A stretch of 64,000 nt of DNA, taken from positions 4,216,001 through 4,280,000 of the forward strand of contig CAMGYJ010000003.1 in the NCBI GenBank assembly GCA_946122785.1, written 5' to 3'. Of this stretch, positions 1 to 9,244 are shown piece after piece (the first letter of the stretch is position 1; every line of letters starts with the position of its first letter). The DNA comes from Linum tenue. Taxonomy: Eukaryota > Streptophyta > Magnoliopsida > Malpighiales > Linaceae. Made by a program: the position numbers and the translations under genes. The notes under the pieces are model-generated. The model worked only from the letters and a program-made list of their open reading frames with translations, was not told where the DNA came from and did no database searches.

Positions 1-555
1 TGTGGGTGAGGTCCATGGCGATCCGGATTCTTGAAATCCAGGTGGAGAGCACCGTGAAGTTGGGATTCCTCAAATTCCTCAAACAATTGGTGAGGGTTTC
101 TCCCTTGACGAACTCGTAGACTAGGTAAATGTAGTCCCCGGAGATAGTGTCGTTGCCGTGCAGGGTGCACTCCAGCAGGGCGAAGAAGGGGAGTACGGCT
201 TAGAGAGGAAGCAATTGGTGGCGCGGCGGATCTCGGAGATGTCGTAGATGTGAGGGTTCTAGGAGAGGGAGTGGCAGAGGCTGGAAATGGAGGTCCGACT
301 GGGGAGAAAGGAAAACGAGGTGCCTCCTGTGTAGTCGGCGCCGGAGGAGGACAGATCTGAGTAGTAGTAAGAAGATGAAGGAGAGGAGGATGCGCCGATA
401 CCGGAAGTGAATGTCAGTCACTGCCGGGGAGTTTGCGGAGGGCGGGGAGACTGAGCGGGGTAAGCTCGGGAGGTGGAGACGGATTGGGACTGAGTGGCGT
501 TGAAGGAGGAGGAAGAGCGATTGCGGGAGGTGGGAACGGCGGCATCAACGACCAT
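1..555 (-). pseudogene. LysM-type receptor-like kinase fragment, broken
   Basis: Read on the minus strand from an ATG at 555, the sequence gives a Ser/Thr/Pro-rich leader, a Ser/Tyr-rich stretch, and then NPHIYDISEIRRATNCF. That is the juxtamembrane signature I remember from plant proteins annotated as LysM-domain receptor-like kinase 3. Nearer the window edge, in another frame, comes SGDYIYLVYEFVKGETL followed by LRNPNFTVLSTW, matching the hinge region (subdomain V) of the same kinases. Breaks: an in-frame TGA at 418-420, a stop just before NPHIYD, and a frame change near 190-200. The kinase N-lobe between CTLHGND and TISGDYIYL (about 50 residues in relatives as I remember them, including the ATP-binding lysine) is missing. 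The gene runs off the left edge. It is a dead kinase; the exact paralogue is uncertain. Confidence 0.7.
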
Positions 556-1043
556 TTTAGTTCTCCACATGGTGGGAGAGGAGGGAAGGAAGGTCAGAGC
601 GTTGTGGTGGGGGTTGGGGATTAAAAAGAGTATTATTTTATTTGTTTTTTATTTTTTAATGGTTGGAATGATGAGATGGAAATTTTAAAATATTAAATAT
701 TATTTTTTTAATTGACACATCACTCATTTAACGGTCAACTATGAAAGTTGACCGCCACGTAGGATAGAGATAACGGAATTGGACGGAGAGTGACCAAACC
801 TGAACTGTTAAACTAATTCTAATGACTACAAATGGAATTAAATATTTCTAGTGACCAAACATGAACGTTTTTTGTAAACCCAGTGACCAAACTTGCAATT
901 AACCCTTTATAGAGAGTTTGGTAGGTTGCTCTTTGTTCATTGGAAATCGCAAAATCTTTGTTCAACTCTTCCAAACGTCTATATTTGACTTCAGATCATG
1001 TATTGTATTATATCATTTGGAGTGCAATGATTAACAATTGTTA
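556..1043. other. AT-rich intergenic sequence with a repeated motif
   Basis: No coding region is seen. The motif GTGACCAAAC recurs at about 790, 851 and 891 in an AT-rich stretch. Such spaced motifs often mark degenerate DNA-transposon ends in plant genomes, but I found no matching terminal repeat or target duplication, so it stays unclassified. Confidence 0.4.
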
Positions 1044-1051
1044 GACTTAGT

Positions 1052-3293
1052 TAGAGGTGTCAATTGTGCGGGTTGGGTCGAGTTCGGGTTGGGTCTAACC
1101 AGATCAGGTTCAATCGGGTTGCGAGTTCAATTGGGTCGGTTTCAATTTGGATAGGGTTTAATTGGGTTGCATGTCAATTGGGTTACGAGTCAATCAGGTC
1201 ACTGGTCAATTGGGTTACGGATCGGGTCGGGTTATGGGTGCATCAAATTACATGTTTATCAAATTACGGGTTATAGTATGAACTAGATGTGTGTCTCTTG
1301 ATTTCCACTAAGACTTATGAACATCATTCCGAATCACCCACTTATATATCTTCACAATTTTTTATATATTTACGGTAACATCTCATCCTAAAACTCATGG
1401 GTCGAACAACGGTTCGCTCAACTGTTCGCTCAAATATGATATTATCATCTAGTTCGAATTGTTGATTTATTAATTTATAAAAAATAAATAAAATCAGTAA
1501 AAATTTGAGAATGAAGTAAAAAGGGTAAACTATCCACTTATATATCTTTAGGGCTGTTAATCGGTCTCTGGTTTTTCGGTTACCACCGAAACCGAACCGA
1601 AACCGTCGGTTTAATGACAAACCGAAAACCGTCGGTTGCTTGCGGTTTGCGGTTGCGGTTGGCTGTCACCGGCCGTGGGGCAATTGTAGCGGTTAGCGGT
1701 TAAAAACCGCAATCATACAAATTAACTGCAAAAACCGACCAAGACACTTAAACAACGTCGTTTGGCCTTTTCCAGAGGGGACTCCCCTCCTCCCCTGACC
1801 TAAATGGCGAAATCGCACTTCGTTCGGCCTCTCCCCAGTCCCCTCTCACCCGCCGCTCCTCCCCATTTCTGACCTAATCCCTACCCTCGCCGCCAGTCGC
1901 CTCGTCCGGTCGTCCCCGTCGAGCTCGTCGGCCGTCGTAGCGCCGTCCTCACTCCTCTCGTTCCCAGCCTTCGTCTCATCGCCGCCCTCCCGCTCCCAGC
2001 CTTCGCGTCGCCGCTGTCCTCCAACAGAAGTCGCCGTCGCCGAACTCCCTCCCAGAACTCGACTCCAGCCGACGCTGCCGTCTTCTGCCCCGGAATCCCG
2101 CCGTCGCCCTGTTCTATCACCATCACCAATGTAAGTCCGAACTTGTTCTCTAAAAATCCTCTACTATTTGGCATTTGCAGTTAGAACAAAAACATCAGTA
2201 GGGATTTGTGGAACAGAACATTAGTAGTTAGTTGTGGTATCGTCTCCAACAGCACAGGAAGTATGTCTGTAGGCTAATGGTGTGTCATCAAGTTGATTAT
2301 AGACCGGCAAGCACTCTGCCATTTCTCTCCTTTAGTTTTTGTATGTGTTCGTAGTGAAGTGGGTCTAGGTTAATTAGCTTTATAGTGTAGAGCTAGGAGT
2401 GGGAAAAGAGAGATCGAGCATTCTCTTGTTGATATCCCGTGCTTTGACATTCTTAAATGGTGGTCCGTCAGCAGGTGTGCAGGTCACTGAAATCGGTTTT
2501 ATTGGCGGTTTCTGACCGAAAACCGGACCGACTCTGGGCGGTTTTGGCTAACCGCCCCAGCAAATCAAAACCGGCGGTTGCGGTTGGCGGTTAACCGACC
2601 CTCCCTTCGGTGTCGGCTTTGGTTGCGAGATATGGTCTGTTTTCGGTTTCGGCTAACCGACGGTGCGGTTCGGTTAAACCGAAACCGCACCGACTAACAG
2701 CCCTATATATCTTGATAGGGATCATTGATTTCATTGATTTTCAAGGGTTGATTTTTTTAATATAGTTATGGGTGGTGGAGATACGAATTTGTGTCTAACT
2801 CTTCCTATTATCTTCAAAAATTTATCCTTTGAATTTCATAAAATACAAAATGAATGAAAAAATATTTCACATATTATTATTTTAAAAATTCAATATTTAA
2901 GAAAAAATCTCAATCTATACCATCAATTCTACAAATAATTTTCAATTATTATGAGAACAACAGTTCTTTCTTGGTAAATTTAAAAATATAATAATATATA
3001 CATTGAATTTTTGTACAAGCACTCGGGTCAAATGGGTTATTCGGGTTATTCGAGTTGGGTTCGGTTACGGGTTATTTGGGTTATGAATCATTCGGGTTAT
3101 AGATGGGTCGGGTTATGTGTTGAATCGGATAACGAGTTCATCGAGTTATGGGTTGATCGGATTACGGGTCAATTGGTTTCGGGTTACGGGCGGGCTTCAG
3201 GTGGTTGACTTTTTGTCAAATCGGGTTACGGACGGGTTATGAGTCGGGTGGGTTGAGGGGTTAGTCGGGTCGGGTTCAATTTTGACAGCTCTA
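1052..3293. mobile_element. Non-autonomous hAT element (outer of a nested pair)
   Basis: The ends are imperfect terminal inverted repeats: TAGAGGTGTCAA on the left, and TAGAGCTGTCAA as the reverse complement of the right end. They are flanked by a perfect 8-bp target duplication GACTTAGT (1044-1051 and 3294-3301), which is diagnostic of the hAT superfamily. The subterminal regions (1065-1275 and 3025-3285) are packed with GGGTT/GGGTC-type repeats. The same family ends occur on the larger hAT at 47030-52002. Length 2242 bp, of which 1165 bp (1549-2713) is a nested hAT plus its target duplication. No transposase is visible, so it depends on a helper in trans. Confidence 0.9.
1549..2705. mobile_element. 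Non-autonomous hAT element nested in the first
   Basis: The termini are TAGGGCTGTT and AACAGCCCTA, with an 8-bp target duplication TATATCTT at 1541-1548 and 2706-2713. The subterminal sequence is rich in CGGTT/AACCG repeats (1555-1740 and 2490-2700). The interior (1750-2130) is GC-rich and leader-like, with a possible splice donor (ATGTAAGT) near 2128. This suggests an internal deletion derivative that kept the 5' leader of a transposase gene but lost the transposase. It is younger than the element it interrupts. Confidence 0.9.
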
Positions 3294-3301
3294 GACTTAG
3301 T

Positions 3302-3790
3302 CTTATATTATGTTTCATACACAATGATACTACGTTAGCGAGCGGGTCCTTACTAATAATAAAAAAACACAAGTTTCTAATAAATCTCGATGGATGAAAT
3401 AATACATTATACATATATTATATGTGAATACATACATTATCTGTGAATAAATAGAATGACTAAAAGAATTTAACAAATGGTACAATCTCATTAAGAAGAC
3501 CAAATGATCCTTAATTAATTGATCCAGGTTCTTATCATCAAGTACTTCCTAGCAACTTCTTCTTCCTCTCTCGACAGCACCGGCCCCTCTGTCCTCCGTG
3601 CCGGCGGCACAGGCTGAGATTAATTACCTAAATACAGTAATAATTAAAAATAATTCTCAGAATACATAACTTTTATAAAAAATTCCCAAACTACCAAAGT
3701 TTGACACGGTTCGAGTTCAACAAATTCGAACTAGTACCGGATCGACTGCCAACAAATCGATCCACGTGCATCGAGGAAGGAAGACTCAAA
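3302..3790. other. Intergenic, nothing recognised
   Basis: AT-rich sequence. I see no supported gene, terminal repeat or RNA gene. Confidence 0.4.
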
Positions 3791-4270
3791 CAGCAAGACC
3801 TGGATCGATGACCTGGGCAACGCTCCACCCTAGATCGATGTACCGGGAAGCGATCTAGGCTGTTCGATTGCTCAACCCGCGAAGCAGTGATGAAGCGGAT
3901 CGAGTGTGGGAAACTCGATGTCAGTAGATCGAGTCCGTGGTAATCGATCTGATTGACGCGGATCGATGACGTCAGGCGCGCACTACCGTCGATCGAGTAC
4001 TCTAAACTCGATCTAGGTCGTTCGATTGCCAAACCCGCGAAGCAGGGATGACGCGAATCGAGTGGGTGAAACTCGATGCAGTAGACCGAGTCCGTGGTAA
4101 TCAATCTAATTGACGCGGATCGATGACGTCAGGCGCGAACAACCTTTGATCGAGTACCCTAAACTCGATCTGGATCGTTCGATGCACCTAACCACGAACT
4201 GCTTTTGACGCGGATCGAGTGCCCCGAAATCGATGCACTAGTTCGAGTTTTGTAAACTCGATCCACTCTC
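3790..4270. repeat. About three tandem copies of a 157-bp GATCGA-rich unit
   Basis: The string GACGCGGATCGATGACGTCA begins at 3955 and again at 4112, and a diverged earlier copy aligns from about 3800, giving a 157-bp period. Each unit contains several GATCGA and ACTCGAT motifs and an AACCCGCGAAGCAG block (or a degenerate version of it). The array ends just upstream of a TATA box serving the plant-mobile-domain fragment, so it may be the promoter-proximal or subterminal repeat of a transposable element. Confidence 0.75.
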
Positions 4271-4277
4271 CCACATA

Positions 4278-4290
4278 ACCTATAAATACC
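4278..4290 (+). promoter_or_regulatory. TATA box of the plant-mobile-domain gene fragment
   Basis: CCTATAAATACCCC lies about 170 bp before the ATG at 4453, right after the 157-bp tandem array and before a pyrimidine-rich leader. Its position and sequence fit a plant core promoter. No cap-site evidence is possible from sequence alone. Confidence 0.55.
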
Positions 4291-4452
4291 CCCTCCCATT
4301 CCACCAAAACTCACACCACTCCATTCTTCTTCCTCTCTTCCTCCCACCACTCTTGAAGAAAAAAATATGCTCTGTGGTTGCGGCTAAGCCAGATCTTCCG
4401 CATCTGATTTTTTTTCTTTAGTTTGGTACTTCTATCACTCAAAATTGTCGAG

Positions 4453-4905
4453 ATGGATCAGAGTATTTACGATCCTAGATTATACATTCAAGGCGGACCG
4501 CGAGTAACCGATTTGTTGGATGAGCAACCTTACCATCGGTCTGAAAGTGTTTGGGCGGCAGATCCAGTAAGCACTTCCTCATGTACTTTTCTTTTTTTAA
4601 ATGTGATAGTATTCTTCTAATTTTTTTGTATAATAATTAATGTTTTTTTTTCTACAGGAACAACTTGACGTAATCACCCATCGGTCGCTATCTCGCTTGC
4701 CTAAATGGGATGATCGTATCGGGCCCTTCATTGAAAGAGCGCGATTGCTGAGGGTGCGAAAGTTTGTGGGGATGGAGATGGACAACAACCTTCTTACAGA
4801 AATGGTGGAAAGATGGAGAAAAGAAACGCACACATTCCACCTTCTAGAGGGAGAGATGATGATTACGTTGAAGGACGTAGCCATGCTGACAGAGCTTCCA
4901 ATCAG
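4453..4905 (+). pseudogene. Plant mobile domain (PMD-type) protein, 5' fragment
   Basis: Two exons can be read: 4453-4566 with donor CCA|GTAAGC, and 4658 to about 4905 after acceptor CTACAG. The joined frame is open and runs MDQSIYDPR..., then FIERARLL, LLTEMVERWRKETHTFHL and ITLKDVAML. These are hallmark motifs of the plant mobile domain family, related to MAIN/MAIL1 and often carried by Mutator-like or gypsy-related transposons. Family members usually run several hundred residues further. Here homology stops near 4905, exactly where the opposite-strand F-box fragment begins, so the gene is cut by a rearrangement. The TATA box and tandem array upstream suggest that the 5' regulatory end was kept. 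Confidence 0.75.
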
Positions 4906-5711
4906 TGGTTGGTGGAAGGGTCACAAACGTGACAGAACTCAATCTTGTGTTTCGAGACCTGACACAAGAACCTGCGTTTATACAGGTCGTAGTAGAAAGT
5001 GGTTTGAACGACGCTGGGTTTCAGCGGAACCTTGAATGGGTGGGTCCCACCATAGCGGCGGCCGGAGAACACCTTCAGTTCGGCGGTGGCTCCTCCTACT
5101 CTGCAGGCTATGAAGTCGAGCACCTTGAGGTTCTTCCATCGGATCGTTATTATGCCTTGCGGTGGGGATGAGAAGCTGCAGCGGAAGAATTGTAGCTTTT
5201 CGAGTGAAGGGCAGCCGGAGATTAAATCAGACAACGCTTGCTCATTTATTGCAACCACGAATCGCAAAGCTAGGGATTTGAGGCACCTGAGACAGTTGTA
5301 CGATCCCTCTTTACCGTCGTCGCAGCCACAGCAAGAGCTAGGGTTCGTGAATGATACTACCCTATACCCAGCCACCCCTGGGAAATCGTCCGCGTTGAGT
5401 TCTACCCACCCGTACTCGAAATCCCCATGGAGAAAATTGATACCCAATAATTCGATGAAATTTGATCCACACCCATCCTCGCTCTCCTCGATTTGGATGA
5501 CAATCTGTTCCACCCAGCTCAAGAATTCGTCGAGGCAGCCGAACCGCGAGACAGGGCAGCCAAATCTGCTGAATTCGGTGCGGCCGTCGTCGAAGTGGCG
5601 GTTCGGGGTTGCTCTCCACTGATCCCGCCATTTCTTCGAGAGCGCGCTGGTTCTCGCCGCATCTTCGATCGGCAGCCACGACGCGACTTTTGCCCACAGT
5701 TCGTCCGACAA
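4906..5711 (-). pseudogene. F-box/LRR (FBD-like) protein fragment
   Basis: The minus strand from about 5711 reads LSDELWAKVASWLPIEDAARTSALSKKWR, a clear F-box that would bind a Skp1-like adaptor in an SCF ubiquitin ligase. It is followed by leucine-rich segments such as LRCLKSLALRF, SGCPSLEKLQFFRC and WKNLKVLDF. There is no in-frame ATG: the frame upstream meets a TAG at about 5752, so translation would have to start at a non-ATG codon. At about 269 residues it is shorter than usual for F-box/LRR/FBD proteins (400-500). It runs into the plant-mobile-domain fragment at about 4905, losing its C-terminus. Both ends are therefore damaged. Confidence 0.7.
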
Positions 5712-5821
5712 CCGGAGGAACGGATCCTCCTCTTCGCGCGAAGAAGGCTATGGCTGTCCCTGCTTCAAGTAATCGTTCAGCAGAGTCAGCTATGCATATC
5801 TTCCTAACATTGTTAGTATGA

Positions 5822-6214
5822 ATGTGGATCTCTCTCTCTCTCTGTGTGTCTTTAGGATCTTCCTCTCTCCCTTTTTTTTGGGGGCGACCGTTTTAGAATT
5901 AGGGGTAATATCGTCTGTTTGGTTAATTTGGGGCGAAATTTTTAAAAAATTAGGGCGTTAAATAGGAATCCAGTTTTTTTATACCACATCCCCAGCCATT
6001 TTTCTCTCCTCCTAATCTTCGATTGAAACGGCAAATCCTTTCCGGAACTGATACGGTTCCGATCTTGAAGATGTCGTTGACTTATGACTTAGGCTGATGC
6101 TAGGGCTTATAGCTGGGCTTTGGGTCTGTTTCTTTGAGTTGGGCCTTGCCCCATTCTCTTCTATAGTTGGGCTTTTTACAATCTATGACACCAATCTATG
6201 ACAGAGTGCAACCT
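5822..6214. other. Intergenic, possible relic of a Mutator-like terminal repeat
   Basis: No gene is seen. The stretch 5881-5970 contains GGGGGCGACCG and TTAGGGCG motifs that resemble the ends of the Mutator-like element at 30741-31380 (TTAGGGCGACG), but no partner end or duplication was found. The rest is low-complexity and AT-rich. Confidence 0.35.
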
Positions 6215-6650
6215 AGTTAATCTGCTAACTTGAAAATTCGTTAGTATATACTAACTAATATCCAAAATGTATGAACTAATATCCAAATATTTTAACTATT
6301 CAGATAACACAAACTAGTACTCAAAACATCACAAACTAGTATCCAGATAGCAGATACAAACTAATATCCACAATCAACCAACTAGTATTCAATATGGATA
6401 CTCTTATGAGTTATCTGAATACTCTTATGTGTTATCTGGATATTAATTATGTGCTGTTTGGATACTATTCTGTGTTGTCTAGATATTAGTTTGTGAATTT
6501 GTGATAATAGTTGATTCATGGTGGATATCAGTTAGCAAATTTTGAATACTAGTCTGTGCTCTCTAGATACTTTAGTACTTGGATATTAGTTCATGTAATT
6601 TGGATATCAGTTAGTATCTGCTAACGAATCTTCAAGTTAGCAGATTAACT
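6215..6650. mobile_element. Inverted-repeat (MITE or fold-back) element
   Basis: The left end AGTTAATCTGCTAACTTGAA is the exact complement of the right end TTCAAGTTAGCAGATTAACT. The pairing extends inward through ATTCGTTAG and ACTAACT for about 50 bp, with mismatches. The interior is a string of short ACTAATATCC / GGATATTAGT units in both orientations, so most of the 436 bp could fold back. There is no coding capacity. I could not define a convincing target duplication, so the superfamily is open. Confidence 0.75.
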
Positions 6651-6894
6651 TTCCCCGACAGAGTAGGGTCTAAACGATCATTGAAAAGGCCATTATTAAG
6701 CAGACTGTAAATCTCCAACGAACGAACAGACAAAAACAGGCATTGAAGTTATACTTCTTTCACAAGTTATGAAGCAGACTTCAGATTGTGTAAGTAGGGA
6801 AATCCGTCTCGAGTGTTTATGATATATATACGTCTACTCCATCACTAAGCCTTAGCTAGTAGTATAAAACTCTAACCAGAAGACACTCGCTCTT
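6651..6894. other. Intergenic, nothing recognised
   Basis: Short spacer between the inverted-repeat element and the 3' end of CBR copy 1. No supported feature. Confidence 0.4.
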
Positions 6895-8254
6895 CTAGTC
6901 ATCCTGAACAAAAGTTCTGCGGTTTCTTGGTCCGGAAGAAACCATGTCAATAATTATTGTCACCAAGATGGAGTGCAGATCAATGGGTACCTTCAGATTT
7001 GAGTAGTCGAGTTTCTGCTTAAGCAATATGTTATCCGGGGAGACATTGGCATAAAGCAACAACACCTGTCAAGAACAAGAATGCCTATCACCAGTTCTAA
7101 ACATCGTACAGTATGCTTACAGGGACAGACAGACTAGCAAACATGAAAATAGAGAGCAAAGAAAAGAGTTATGATGTGGTGACATAAGAGAAAGCTTAAA
7201 TCATATAGCATAATTAGGAAGCAGAAGCATAAAGCTTTCAGATATCGACATTTAAATAGTTACCTTGGTGTTGTCATCTGGGTTCTTTAGGATTTCCTCG
7301 ATTACTTGTAGCATTGGCGTAATTCCTGTACCGCCTGCAATTTGAACAGCACAAGTAGTTAGATATGGAGCAGCACATAAGTTATAACAGCTTCTATTGC
7401 CACTGATCGTTTAGAATTAACACTCCAAGATGATAAAAAAAAAGGGTCCAAAATTACAGCTATAGATAAGATCTTACCATGCCAATGTTTCTTCATATTT
7501 GGTGAGTATCTAATTTTCCCAATTGTCCTGCAGCAAGACAATATTGATGCTGAAGTGAATACACACTTTTAATCTTCCTTATAATGGCCGTGATTTACAA
7601 ATAACCTACCCTCTCACCGCGATAGTGTCACCAGGCTTCAAGCTGGCTAGATACTGACTCATTTTTCCATCAGGATAAGTCTGCTTTTTACAATTTTTGG
7701 ATATGAGAAGCAACCAAGCTCAAGGGTTAAATGCTCTTTACAAGAATTTACAGAAGCAAGATAAGGAAATGTACTTCCAGACTTTTGAAGCAGACATACC
7801 TTGACTAATAGGTCGAAATATCCCTAAACTGCTGGATCTGATATTGGAGTGTACCTGAATACAGAATAGACTCTACCATTTAGCCAAAACGAAAACTAAA
7901 ATACAAATAAGGCAAAGGGGTTTTAATATCAGGCAGTCGAAAGAAGAGATATTCTATTCAAGAAGATATAAGGATAGAAAACAAGAACCAGATCTATTGT
8001 AAGATATTCAGATGAACCAAAATGAACAGGGACACTTACGGGCGTATTACATATTTAGTTTTCCCATCAGCAGTCGTCTCTAGATACCTAAATAAGATAA
8101 TGCATCAACGCACTGATTCTTGGCAGATGAAGAACTTCAAAGTTCTAGCCTCCATATCCATACCACCAAATGCTTCAGAATCTGGTAGTCTAGCCCTGTG
8201 TAGGGCTTTTACACACTTCACATTATTTACCTTGTAAGCAGGCATGAAGCAACA

Positions 8255-8552
8255 TGCCTGCTTAAGCAAAGCCCAGCCATGCACTTAACCAAACACCACA
8301 ACAAATATCATGATATTTAGTATGCAATGGCGGTTGTGCATTAGTATAAATAGAAGCCTTTGTAAGGCTTGGTTGTATTAGAGAAAGAGCAAGAAGCAGA
8401 GTAGTAGAGAGTGAGTGGGTGAGCAAATTTGAGAGTCTCTTGTATCGGGCAATAATTGCCAAGTGTTTGCAAAAATAGTTTGAGTGAAATAAAATCCAAT
8501 TCCTCAAAATTTTTCGATCCTAAACCCATTACATTTCCGCTAGTGCCCAACA
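8255..8552 (+). mobile_element. Solo LTR (Ty1/copia-like) inside exon 4 of CBR copy 1
   Basis: The plus strand starts TGCCTGCTTAAGC and ends CTAGTGCCCAACA (TG...CA). It has a TATA box (AGTATAAATAG near 8342), a transcribed-looking region and an AATAAAATCC polyadenylation-type signal near 8490. The host sequence GAAGCAACATGC is present on both sides (8246-8257 and 8553-8564). Deleting one copy plus the LTR restores the exon to exactly 60 nt, the size of the same exon in copy 2. There is no internal coding region, so this is a single LTR left by LTR-LTR recombination, or a small non-autonomous element. Confidence 0.8.
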
Positions 8553-9244
8553 GAAGCAACATGCAAACCAAGCTCCTTAGAAGAATCAATAGTAAACCTG
8601 CCATTTCGGTAAGGCAGAGAGATTAAACTCTTCACACAGGGAGTAAATTATCTTTTACTGAAGACAACATTCACATTTCCTATTCACATTAACAAAGAAC
8701 TGAAAGTCTACAATAAGTTTTTTTTATCCCGAGACTACCTATGGGCCAGATGTTATAATGTTATGGAAGCAGATTATCAAAATTGATTTGGTAATGGAAA
8801 TACCTATACAAATGAGTATTGTGACTAACAGTTGCAGTGTCTTGAAGCTTGAATTGAGTCCATTTCTTCGGATCGGGAGCTGAAAAAGAGAACAACAAAC
8901 AAGCAATCCGCGCAGTGAGTTCCCTTAACACTGGTCGACTTACTATAAGAGGCCTTAAAATAGTAAAAGCACTTCACCATTCAAGTTCACAGGCATTCTC
9001 AGATACTCTTGCTCACACCTTACAATGGCATCTAGCAAGAATGAGAAAAAGAGAAGAAAGACTTACCAACTTTTGGACCATCCTCTTCTCTCGCTTCCTC
9101 CAGGTGAACCTGGTAAAGATGAATTGAAAACACTTAAGTTCGCCATTAAGAACGCCAGCTGAATAAAACCAGAACTTCGCAATTGGCCGCAGGATCAAGA
9201 GTAAGTTCACTAATAAACCCTATGGATGATCCATAACAAGAATC

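Noticed and set aside
1881..2174. Possible gene on the minus strand inside the nested hAT
   Set aside because: GC-rich leader-like DNA within a non-autonomous element; no domain, and the plus strand carries the better splice-donor context.
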